NCBI GenBank assembly: GCA_035570275.1
Contig: DATMNI010000063.1
Span: 1-64,000 of the forward strand
DNA from: DATMNI01 sp035570275
GTDB taxonomy: Bacteria > Acidobacteriota > Terriglobia > Bryobacterales > Bryobacteraceae
Length of the DNA: 64,000 nt
Direction of reading: 5' to 3'
Shown here: in pieces, positions 33,601 through 40,347 of the stretch
Numbering within the stretch: the stretch's first letter is position 1
Layout of the letters: each line of letters begins with the position of its first letter
Notes under the pieces: generated by a model
Told to the model about the DNA's origin: nothing
Databases searched by the model: none
The model's input: only the letters and a program-made list of their open reading frames with translations
Made by a program: the position numbers and the translations under genes

Positions 33601-34094
33601 GCACCTACGATCTGCCCTTCGGTAGAGGCAAAGCTTTATTGAAGAACTCCAATCGGGTTGTCAACTATGCCGCGGGAGGCTGGAACGTGAACCTCATCAC
33701 CACGTTCACAACCGGCACGGCGCTCGGTTGGGGCAACATGATCTATTTCGGCGGGCCGCTCAATCTGGATCCGCACAACGTCGACAACTCATTCGATGTC
33801 ACGCAGTTTAACCGGGTCAGCGCGCAACAACTGGCGTCGAATGTGCGCACCTTTCCCACGCGTTTCGCTAATTTGCGCGCGGACAGTGTGCAACAGGTGG
33901 ATTTCTCGATCATCAAGCAGCTCCCCATCACCGAGAGGCTGAAGATGACCTATCGCTGTGAATTCTTCAACAGCACCAACCGCGCCATCTTCAACCCGCC
34001 CGACCTTGGCCCCACATCATCCACGTTCGGCAAGATTACCTCACAGGCCAATACGCCACGGAGGATCCAGATGGCGCTGCGCCTGGTCTTTTGA
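30648..34094 (+). CDS. TonB-dependent receptor-like outer-membrane protein (Oar/CarboxypepD_reg type)
   Basis: A 1148-residue outer-membrane beta-barrel protein. Signal peptide 1-18 (ending STCAAQ) is followed by a CarboxypepD_reg-like Ig-fold domain (about 20-105, TVSGRVTDSQNAVITGVKL, PFLPPATYRISADAPGFK). A plug domain follows (about 115-240) with ENMPVSGRTPLALAQL and INEL-type VNELLIDGAADNTGN, then the barrel. The chain ends MALRLVF, a terminal aromatic residue typical of BAM-assembled proteins. These large receptors are abundant in Acidobacteria and are assumed to take up oligosaccharides or peptides; a TonB box is not obvious. It has a good -10 and a strong ribosome-binding site. No partner gene is adjacent; the next gene is convergent. 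Confidence 0.9.
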   Translation: MRQFLATAVIFASTCAAQEFRATVSGRVTDSQNAVITGVKLIAVQVATEAKFETVTDSDGLYTIPFLPPATYRISADAPGFKHYVRDNVAAGANERLGIDIQMEVGAVTETLNVTAEAPILQTTTASTGQVISSAQIENMPVSGRTPLALAQLAFGVIPNTDPRFTRPFDNAGPSGFSMGGAPAQVNELLIDGAADNTGNLRVAYNPPMDAVTEVKAESFQADAAYGHSGGGTVNVITRSGSNQFHGTLYEFNQNSAFNATPFFTNKAGVKKPVSRYNQYGGSFSGPIRIPKILDGRNKVFFMFAYEGVKDALPAPTTNTMPTTAERSGDFSALLKVGAIYQIYDPSTGVVQGGRVARQPFPNNIIPANLISPIAKNYLQYYVQPNQPGQPNGQANYLSNTDGERNTFYNTIGRLDVNLSEKHKFFFGARNNLRVGSGGNGFGKSVYDNPTSGDYLQRLNWGLTFDDVYTLSPTFLMNSRLNWTRFVEPLTNFSLGYDSTSLGLPAYLSANAPRKVLPRISFPTNSFNALGDTGGVELPLDIFQIFESFTKIQGKHSLKFGVDIRQYRESQLNAGYTNGTFVFGTNWTNGPLDNSPAAPIGQDLAAFLLGLPTSGQYDLNAWRQNKNNYYSAFLQDDFRVSSSLTLNLGLRMEGETPTTERYNRTINGFDNTTPSPIAAKAIAAYAANPIPEIPAAQFKVNGGPIFAGTGNTGIYSTPKANFSPRIGFAWSPGFIAKTVIRGGAGIFYFPYGIAGNNAPGFSQTTPLVASNDGFLTPAATLANPFPNGIQTPTGSSLGLSTFLGKNITFYDPNPGYAYSTRWQVSVQRELFPNVLLELGYIGNKAVKMPVDHNFNGTPLQYLSTSPTRDQATIDRLSANVPNPFAGLLPGTGLNGSVVARSQLLAASPQYSGNTGVQGQAFTDGSSWFHALDARIEKRFSHGFLMLVNFQWSKLMEKRSRLNDNDPLLEKRIAAEDRPYRLVWSGTYDLPFGRGKALLKNSNRVVNYAAGGWNVNLITTFTTGTALGWGNMIYFGGPLNLDPHNVDNSFDVTQFNRVSAQQLASNVRTFPTRFANLRADSVQQVDFSIIKQLPITERLKMTYRCEFFNSTNRAIFNPPDLGPTSSTFGKITSQANTPRRIQMALRLVF

Positions 34095-34104
34095 CGGTTA
34101 AACA

Positions 34105-34162
34105 CCGCTCCCTAACGGTCGCGGCTCTGTGCCGATTCGGAGCCGTGACCGTCAGGGAGCGG
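34105..34162. repeat. REP-like palindrome, family B, copy 3
   Basis: CCGCTCCCTAACGGTCGCGGCTC pairs with GAGCCGTGACCGTCAGGGAGCGG. It lies between convergent genes and overlaps the last three codons and stop of the GNAT gene (stop at 34152-34154), so the repeat supplies that protein's C-terminus. Confidence 0.75.
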
Positions 34163-34922
34163 AGGCAGCCACCCGGACCGCAGGGCCTTCGTAATACCGA
34201 AAGCACGTGCGAAAGCCCACTCGCTCGTACGCCCGGGCTGCCGCGACATTGCCAGCCCCCACGTTAAGGCCGATAGTCTCAATACCGGCCGCCCGCAGTG
34301 CCGCCACTACCGCCGAGGTCACAATCTGCGCCAGCCCCTGCCCGCGGAACTCCGGGTGCGTGAAAATGTTGCCGATGCCGGCGACGCCCTCATTGCGCGA
34401 CACCACGTGCGCGCCCGCCGCTGCCACCAGTTCGCCTCCGCGCCGGATGCCTCGGAAAAAACCATTATCCATTTGATCTGGCGCGAAAGCGATTCCGCCG
34501 CCGTGGCCCGATTCAAACAGGCGCTCGATGGCGCCCGAATCATCGCGGGTGAGCGCCTGGGGTAGGGAATGTGCCGCGCCAACCCGAGGCTGGAAGTCCG
34601 CCAGCAACATGCGCCGCATTTCGTGGAGCTGGCGAAACTCGTAGACCCCGCGGGCGGCGTCCAACTGATGCGGCTTGAGGTTGAGATAGCCGCCGGTTTC
34701 CGGCAGCGCGGCCAGCAGTTCGCGCGTGGCCGCGGCATCCCCAATCACGAAGATCGGCCGGATCGCCAACGCGTGGAACACCAGGGCCAGGCCGTCTCCG
34801 CAGCCGAGCCAGTCGCAATGTTCGAACAGGCCGTCATCCAGGTCGGCCAAGGCGTACAACGACCATTCGCGGTCCTGGTTCAACCGGCGCCGGATCTCGG
34901 CTTTGTCACTCAGCTTAGTCAC
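34152..34922 (-). CDS. GNAT-family N-acetyltransferase
   Basis: A 256-residue cytoplasmic acyltransferase with a C-terminal GNAT fold. Motif A is readable as GNIFTHPEFRGQGLAQIV (Q/RxxGxG/A acetyl-CoA loop RGQGLA), preceded by the strand GELVAAAGAHVVS and followed by the NVGAGNVAAARAYERVGF motif B helix. The N-terminal ~130 residues resemble the extra domain of FeeM-like or GCN5-related double-domain proteins, and the substrate is unknown. The start is a GTG inside a 13-bp tandem repeat that rebuilds ATGACTAAGCTGA several times upstream. The C-terminus is supplied by a family B palindrome. It lies downstream of the response regulator on the same strand. Confidence 0.85.
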   Translation of the reverse strand: MTKLSDKAEIRRRLNQDREWSLYALADLDDGLFEHCDWLGCGDGLALVFHALAIRPIFVIGDAAATRELLAALPETGGYLNLKPHQLDAARGVYEFRQLHEMRRMLLADFQPRVGAAHSLPQALTRDDSGAIERLFESGHGGGIAFAPDQMDNGFFRGIRRGGELVAAAGAHVVSRNEGVAGIGNIFTHPEFRGQGLAQIVTSAVVAALRAAGIETIGLNVGAGNVAAARAYERVGFRTCFRYYEGPAVRVAASAP

Positions 34923-34980
34923 TCAGCTTAGTCATTCAGCTTAGTCATTCGGCAGCTTAGTCAATCGCCAGGCTAGTCAA
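34905..34980 (-). repeat. Tandem repeat spanning the GNAT start
   Basis: Three 13-bp units (minus strand GARTGACTAAGCT) followed by two longer 16-bp variants run from inside the GNAT start to the last codons of the response-regulator gene. On the minus strand the units contain ATGACTAAGCTGAATGACTAA and ATGACTAAGCTGAGTGACTAA, i.e. six-codon open frames, before the GTG copy that opens the real gene. Confidence 0.85.
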
Positions 34981-35608
34981 TCAGCCCGTTCCTCACGGCG
35001 AAGCGCACCAGTTCGTTGATGCTGTGCACGTTGAGCTTTTCCATAATCCGGCCGCGATGCGCATCCACCGTGTAGACGCTCAGATTCAGTACGACCGCAA
35101 TCTCCTTGTTGGTCTTGCCTTCGGCCAGCATCTGCAACACCTCGCGCTCGCGGCTGCTCAGCAGGTCGATGGGGTTGGTGACGTGTTTGCGGTAATCGTC
35201 CAGGACGGCGTTCGAAACCGCGGGGCTCAGGTAACTTTCCCCGGACGCCACGGCGCGGATGGCGGAGACCAGGTCGCCGGCGCCGGAGTCCTTCAGCAGG
35301 TAACCGCGCGCGCCCGCCCGCAGGATTTCGCGCACGTATACTGAATCCTTGTGCATGCTGAGCGCGATCACGCGGGCATGCGGCGTGGAAACCAGCAGGC
35401 GGCGCGTGGCTTCGATGCCGTTTAACTCCGGCATGGCCACATCCATTACCACGATGTCCGGCCGCAGTTGCTCGGCCAGTTCCACAGCTTCGCGGCCATT
35501 GCCGGCCTCGCCGACAATTTCCATATCGGCCTGCGCGCTCAGAATCATTTTGAAGCCCTGGCGAACCACCGCGTGGTCGTCAACCAGCAGGATGCGAATG
35601 CGTTTCAT
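34973..35608 (-). CDS. NarL/FixJ-type response regulator
   Basis: A 211-residue two-component transcription regulator. The receiver domain (1-120) has the acidic pair D10/D11, the phosphorylation site D56 (VVMDVAMPE), S84 and the conserved K106 (GYLLKDS). The C-terminal LuxR-type helix-turn-helix (about 145-208) reads LSSREREVLQMLAEGKTNKE, with the recognition helix VYTVDAHRGRIMEKL. No histidine kinase is present in the window, so it is an orphan here. Its ATG overlaps the stop of a recombinase-like fragment as ATGA, so translation may be coupled to it. The downstream GNAT gene could be cotranscribed. Confidence 0.93.
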   Translation of the reverse strand: MKRIRILLVDDHAVVRQGFKMILSAQADMEIVGEAGNGREAVELAEQLRPDIVVMDVAMPELNGIEATRRLLVSTPHARVIALSMHKDSVYVREILRAGARGYLLKDSGAGDLVSAIRAVASGESYLSPAVSNAVLDDYRKHVTNPIDLLSSREREVLQMLAEGKTNKEIAVVLNLSVYTVDAHRGRIMEKLNVHSINELVRFAVRNGLID

Positions 35609-35859
35609 TGCGTGCGGGAACCCGTATCAGCGGGCACTAAACCTCGGCCCGACTTCTGGGCACGCTCGAAATCCGAGTCAAAACGGAACCGCACCGCAAC
35701 CTCTGGCAGAGTGCCTTTCGCCCCAGACACCGTGATCCCGGCGACCAACGTTTCCACAAATTTCCGTTTCTCCTCATAGGTCATTTCGCCTTTCACCTTC
35801 GCCCCGAGGTCTCCTCGCAGCCTCCCAGCCCAGTCCAAGGCTAGCACCCGCCTCGGCAT
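35605..35859 (-). pseudogene. Possible C-terminal fragment of a serine recombinase
   Basis: An 84-codon frame with LRGDLGAKVKGEMTYEEKRK, then FVETLVAGITVSGAKGTLPE and VAVRFRF. The pattern helix - EEKRxxVExLVxxIxV - VRFRF matches, as I recall the family, the region at the very end of large serine recombinases, after the zinc-ribbon and coiled-coil. Upstream the reading frame changes (LAELREISLN in another frame) and the neighbouring gene begins, so the rest is missing. It may be the remnant of a lost mobile element. Its last codon overlaps the response-regulator start. Alternatively it is a small gene of its own; no ribosome-binding site is obvious. Confidence 0.45.
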
Positions 35860-35892
35860 TGAGGGATATTTCGCGGAGTTCAGCCAGTGATC

Positions 35893-38800
35893 CTACTTCG
35901 CTTTCCAATCCGGCAGGCGGCCCGGCGTAGGCGGAGCCCCGGCGGCATCGAGCTGCTTTTCCAGCGCTTTGATATCCGTCTCCACCAGTTTGCGCAGCTT
36001 CGGAATCTCGGCGGCCAGACCGTCCGATGCGATTTGATACTGCTCCATGGCCGTCTTGGTCGGCCGTCCCGTGGTGCCGCGCGTTGGCGATTGGGCGGCC
36101 TGCATGTGCTCCGATATCGACGCGGGGGAGCCCTCGTTGTGCGACCGGATGATGCGGTCGCCCGTCAGCGCCACGTTGATCTCGCCCAAAGCCTTCTCAA
36201 TCTTTAGGGCTTCCTCGCGCAGTTTGAACGGCAGCGTGGGGGTGGCGTCAATGGCGCGGCGAATCGCGGTGATGCGGGTTTCAGCTTCGCTGACCGTCTG
36301 CTCGGTCGCCGTCAGCGCCTTCTGCAGCCTGGCCAGTTTGTCCTGGAAATCGGCCATGGCCTGGCGGTCGGCGTTGGTGGACGGGCCTTCGCCCACTACA
36401 TCGAACGTCTGCGACCCGGCCAGCGGCGTGACTACGCCTTCCACGCGCTTGGCCAGTGTGACGGTGTACTTGCCGGGCACCACCAGGGCGCCCTGGCCGC
36501 CGCCGCGTCCACCAAACGCGGCCAGTTCCTCATCGCCGCCACCGGCCGGGTCACCGCCGGCCGGACCGCCCGCGCCGCCGCCACCGCCCGCTCCGCCACG
36601 TCCACCGCCCGCTCCCCCGCGTCCACCGCCACCGCCAGCAAAGCCTCCGCCGCCACCTCCCTGCGGAGCCGCCGGCGCCAGGGCGGCACTCTGCATGCGC
36701 AGGTCCCACGTGAAGCGATGAACCCCGCGGGCGGCCGGCTCTTCCAGGCGACGCACCACCTTGCCGGATGCATCCGCGATGGTGGCGAGAATGGCCGGCG
36801 GCTCCTCCTCGGCCTCGGCGCGCAGTTCTTCCGGCTTCGGGTACGGCGGAGTTGCGCCGCCCTGGATGGCGGCGCGTTCCCGGCGTTGGCGCTCGGTGCG
36901 CCGGTTGGTGTAGCCGTCTTTCAAGTTGTAAGTTATAGACGCGCCCACCGGCGGATTGGGCGCCGTGAAATAATTGGTCCCCAAATCGCCGCCGCGGTTT
37001 TGCGGCAGGTAAGAAAGCGCCGTCTTCACCGGGAACAGCGCGCTTTCCTTCTGCATCGTCTCCGCCGTAGCCACGCGCAGCGGGCTGTAATCGTCCAGCA
37101 CGTAGATGCTGCGCCCGAAGGTTCCGATCACCAGGTCGTCGGTCTGTTTGGCGATCGCCAGGTCGCGCACCATGATGGTCGGCAGCCCCACGTTGAGCTT
37201 GATCCACTTCTCACCGCCGATCTGCGTGAAATAAAGCCCGAACTCCGTGCCCGCGAACAACAGCTTCGGGTTGACGTGGTCTTCGGCGATGGCGTACACG
37301 CCGCCGGTCTCGGGCAGATTCCCGGAAATGTTCACCCAGTTTTTGCCCTTGTCGGAACTCTTGATCAGGTATGGCTTGAAGTCGCCGTTCTGGTGGTTCT
37401 CATAAGCCACATAGACCACGCCCGCTTCGTATTGCGATGCCAGGATGCGCTGCACGTAGGCGTCCTCGGGCACGCCGGCCGGCTTTTCGATCTTGCGCCA
37501 GTTCTTGCCGCCGTCTTCGGTCACCTGCACCAGCCCGTCGTCGGTGCCCGCGTAAATCAGCCCTTCCTGCTTGGGCGATTCGGCCAGCGCGGAGATGTTG
37601 TCGTAGAGCGCCGTGGAGACGTTCTTCTGAATGGCGTCGATGGACCAGACGCGCCCCATCAGCGGCAGTTGGTTGCGGTCCAGGTTGCGCGTAAGATCGG
37701 GACTGATCGGCCGCCAGCTATCGCCGCGGTCGTCGCTGCGGTAAAGCCGCTGCGCGCCGAAATAGAGCCGCGTGTTGGAGTGCGGGCTGACGATCAGCGG
37801 CGTGTCCCAGTTCCAGCGCATGGCGGGGTCGCCCTTGACCGGCTGCGGCTGGATGGACACCCGCTCGCCGGTGCGTTTGTCGAACCGCACCATGTTGCCG
37901 TTCTGCATGTTGGCGTAGATGGTGTTGGGGTCCTTCGGGTCCACCCGCGAATAGAACCCGTCGCCTCCCATTGTGACGAAGCAATCGGCATTCGTCATCA
38001 CGGTGTTTTTGGTGCGGGCCGGGCAGCCGAAACTGTTGTTGTCCTGGGTGCCGCCGTAGACGTGGTAGAACGGCCCGCTCTCATCCACCGCCACATCGTA
38101 CATCTGCGCCGTGGGCAGGTTGGACTTGAAAATCCACGTGGCCGCGCGGTCGAAGCTTTCGTACAGTCCGCCGTCGCAGCCTACCAGGTAGTGATTGTTA
38201 TTCTTCGGGTCCACCCAGATATCGTGGTTGTCCACGTGTTTGTTGCGCGTGCCGAGCGCGCTGAGGGTGCGGCCGCCATCGTCGGACACCATGATGTTCA
38301 CGCTCTGGATGTAGATGCGGTCGGCGTTGGCCGGGTCCACCTGCACCTTGGCGTAGTATTGGCCCTGCGTGTCCGTGGTGTTGCGCCGCTCCCAGGTGAC
38401 GCCGTTGTCGGTGGAGCGGAACAGGCCGCCGCGGCCCTCCGGCGCCTCCACCATGGCGTAGATCATACTCGGATTGGAGGGCGCGTAGTTCATGCCGATG
38501 CGGCCCAGTTCGCCCGCAGGGATGCCGCCCGCCACCTTGCTCCACGTCTTGCCGGCGTCGATGCTGCGCCAGATGGCGCTCTCTGGACCGCCGTGGATCA
38601 TGCCGAAGTAGCGCCGCTGCCGCTGGTGCGTGGCGGCGAGCAGGATATCGGGATTCTTCGGGTCCATAATCGCGTCGGAGCAGCCGGTGTAGTCGCCGGT
38701 CTTGATGAGGCTGCCCGACCAGGTCTTTCCGCCGTCGGTGGTCTTATACAGGCCGCGCTCGCCGCCGCCCTTCCATAAAGGGCCGGGCGCCGCCACGTAG

Positions 38801-39309
38801 ACCACGTTGGAATCGCGCGGGTCCACGATGATGCGGGCGATATGCTCGGTCTTCTTGAGTCCGACGTTGCGCCAGGTGCGGCCGCCATCTTCGCTGCGGT
38901 AGACGCCATCGCCATACGACACGCTGCGCTGGTTGTTGTTCTCTCCCGTGCCCAGCCACACGATCGACGGGTTCCTGGGGTCGATCGTGATGGTGCCGAT
39001 GGAATACGAACCGTAGTTGTCGAAGACCGGGGTCCAGGTGGTGCCGTTGTTGTAAGTCAGCCAGACGCCGCCGGAGGCTTCGGCGATCAGATAGTGGTTG
39101 GTATCGTCGGGGAAGACCGCGATCTGCGATACGCGGCCGGAGACGAAGGCCGGACCGATATTGCGCGCACGCAAGCTGTCGAAGGTCCCGGCGTTGATGG
39201 GCTCATCGGAGCCGCCGCGGCCGCCGCGACCGGACCCCGCGGGTGGCCCGGCTTCGTCCTGCGCGAGGGCCACGAGAGAAAGACACAAAAGGAGCGGAAA
39301 AAACCTCAT
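35893..39309 (-). CDS. Secreted sortilin/BNR-repeat beta-propeller protein
   Basis: An exported protein of 1138 residues. Signal peptide MRFFPLLLCLSLVALA is followed by a Gly/Arg-rich segment and two propellers (about 45-780) built from Asp-box/BNR repeats such as SEDGGRTWRNVG, TTDGGKTWSGS, SIDAGKTWSKV, STDNGVTWERR, SDDRGDSWRPIS, EDGGKNWRKI and SSDKGKNWVNIS. After a helical and beta domain comes a stretch of about 60 residues that is almost pure glycine with Pro, Ala and Arg (near 880-940), then a C-terminal helical bundle (about 970-1130). Such proteins are annotated as glycosyl hydrolases by their propeller, but no hydrolase catalytic residues are apparent; binding or peptidase-associated roles are possible. 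TATACT lies 7 nt before the ATG. Confidence 0.85.
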   Translation of the reverse strand: MRFFPLLLCLSLVALAQDEAGPPAGSGRGGRGGSDEPINAGTFDSLRARNIGPAFVSGRVSQIAVFPDDTNHYLIAEASGGVWLTYNNGTTWTPVFDNYGSYSIGTITIDPRNPSIVWLGTGENNNQRSVSYGDGVYRSEDGGRTWRNVGLKKTEHIARIIVDPRDSNVVYVAAPGPLWKGGGERGLYKTTDGGKTWSGSLIKTGDYTGCSDAIMDPKNPDILLAATHQRQRRYFGMIHGGPESAIWRSIDAGKTWSKVAGGIPAGELGRIGMNYAPSNPSMIYAMVEAPEGRGGLFRSTDNGVTWERRNTTDTQGQYYAKVQVDPANADRIYIQSVNIMVSDDGGRTLSALGTRNKHVDNHDIWVDPKNNNHYLVGCDGGLYESFDRAATWIFKSNLPTAQMYDVAVDESGPFYHVYGGTQDNNSFGCPARTKNTVMTNADCFVTMGGDGFYSRVDPKDPNTIYANMQNGNMVRFDKRTGERVSIQPQPVKGDPAMRWNWDTPLIVSPHSNTRLYFGAQRLYRSDDRGDSWRPISPDLTRNLDRNQLPLMGRVWSIDAIQKNVSTALYDNISALAESPKQEGLIYAGTDDGLVQVTEDGGKNWRKIEKPAGVPEDAYVQRILASQYEAGVVYVAYENHQNGDFKPYLIKSSDKGKNWVNISGNLPETGGVYAIAEDHVNPKLLFAGTEFGLYFTQIGGEKWIKLNVGLPTIMVRDLAIAKQTDDLVIGTFGRSIYVLDDYSPLRVATAETMQKESALFPVKTALSYLPQNRGGDLGTNYFTAPNPPVGASITYNLKDGYTNRRTERQRRERAAIQGGATPPYPKPEELRAEAEEEPPAILATIADASGKVVRRLEEPAARGVHRFTWDLRMQSAALAPAAPQGGGGGGFAGGGGGRGGAGGGRGGAGGGGGAGGPAGGDPAGGGDEELAAFGGRGGGQGALVVPGKYTVTLAKRVEGVVTPLAGSQTFDVVGEGPSTNADRQAMADFQDKLARLQKALTATEQTVSEAETRITAIRRAIDATPTLPFKLREEALKIEKALGEINVALTGDRIIRSHNEGSPASISEHMQAAQSPTRGTTGRPTKTAMEQYQIASDGLAAEIPKLRKLVETDIKALEKQLDAAGAPPTPGRLPDWKAK

Positions 39310-39316
39310 GCCGCGA

Positions 39317-39322
39317 AGTATA
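39317..39322 (-). promoter_or_regulatory. -10 box of a probable leaderless promoter
   Basis: Reads TATACT on the minus strand, 7 nt before the ATG at 39309. It abuts a family A repeat that begins at 39330. Confidence 0.45.
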
Positions 39323-39329
39323 ACTCTCC

Positions 39330-39404
39330 TGTGGGGCAGGTTGTTAGGGGCACCCTCTGGGTCCGGCGGATTGGCAATCCGCCTCTTGTAGTCCGCCTTC
39401 CGCG
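39330..39404. repeat. Family A inverted-repeat element, copy 5 (partial)
   Basis: TGTGGGGCAGGTTGTTA at the left end, then GGCGGATTGGCAATCCGCC. The right terminal arm is missing. It fills the whole gap between the BNR gene promoter and the end of the TIGR03435 gene. Confidence 0.75.
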
Positions 39405-40178
39405 TCAGTTCTCCACCGGCACCCTTTCGGCGTGGTCAACGACGATCACGTCCATCGGCCGCTTCTGAGGTTTGAGCGTGAGCCCAAGCTGGTTTTGGAC
39501 GGCGCTGAAAATCGTAGGCCCGCCTCCCCCATTGGCGGGGGCATCGGAGGCGGGCGCCCCCAGTTGGCCGGTCTCGGGCACCCACTCGAGCTTTACTTCG
39601 TAATATCCCTTCAACTCCGTCATGTCTAAAATGGGCTCCCGGAGGTAACGTGAGAGCACGGTAGTCAACATCTGCATCGATACCCGATTGGACACGATCG
39701 CGCCGATGAAAAACTTGTTGCCGGAAGCGTCCGTGCCCTCCTGCGCCTGGCGCAGTTTCGAGCCATTCTTTCCCACTTCCAGAGCCAGGAACGAGAGCAC
39801 TTTCTGTTCGCGATGCCAGGCGAACTGGAAGCGCTCCTTCAGCAGGGTCTGCAGCATCAGCAGTAGCTGATCGGTGGGCGTGTCGGGCGGCGCCTTCGCA
39901 AGGATGTCGAAGCGCACCATCTTGTTGCGGATCCAGTCCGGCCCCGCGATCTGGTCGTCATTGGTGATTGCGAAGGCGAACCGGAGGATATCGGCCAGGG
40001 TGACGTTGGTCATCGCGAGTTCACCATGCCGGATGGTTCCCAGATTGGCACGATAAGTGTCGGCCCCTGGCGTGAGCTGGACCGGTTTGAGCGACGCCAC
40101 ATCGAAGGATGGCGATTGAGCGCCGGCCGGGGGCGCACAGAGAAGGACGAGTGTTGCAGGCAAGCCGCGAAACCGCAT
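39405..40178 (-). CDS. TIGR03435-family secreted protein
   Basis: A 257-residue protein of the TIGR03435 family, which is strongly expanded in Solibacter-type Acidobacteria and has no known function. A signal peptide (about 1-20, ending PAGA) is followed by the family hallmarks: FDVASLKP near the start, MTNVTLADILRFAF, GPDWIRNKMVRFDILAKAP, LLQTLLKERFQFAWHREQK, SMQMLTTVLSRYLREPILDM and finally GLTLKPQKRPMDVIVVDHAE. It is complete. It is divergent from the receptor gene at 40348. The promoter region has TTGACA-17 bp-TATTTA, 6 nt before the ATG. Confidence 0.92.
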   Translation of the reverse strand: MRFRGLPATLVLLCAPPAGAQSPSFDVASLKPVQLTPGADTYRANLGTIRHGELAMTNVTLADILRFAFAITNDDQIAGPDWIRNKMVRFDILAKAPPDTPTDQLLLMLQTLLKERFQFAWHREQKVLSFLALEVGKNGSKLRQAQEGTDASGNKFFIGAIVSNRVSMQMLTTVLSRYLREPILDMTELKGYYEVKLEWVPETGQLGAPASDAPANGGGGPTIFSAVQNQLGLTLKPQKRPMDVIVVDHAERVPVEN

Positions 40179-40184
40179 ACTAAA

Positions 40185-40213
40185 TAAATAGTATTAATTG
40201 AGCAGTATGTCAA
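40185..40213 (-). promoter_or_regulatory. Sigma70-type promoter, leaderless, of the TIGR03435 gene
   Basis: On the minus strand TTGACA (40213-40208), 17 bp, and TATTTA (40190-40185), then 6 nt to the ATG at 40178. This is the only one of the leaderless cases with a perfect -35 at ideal spacing. Confidence 0.55.
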
Positions 40214-40347
40214 CCGCTTATGGCCAGTACTACGCTGGCCCCCAAACGACCCATAACCATCCCGCACTCGCACGGGAGTTTTTCATCTCGAATTCACGAA
40301 AATGTGATGTAGACTCGATATCATTTCCCCTAGTCTCGGAGGTTTTC

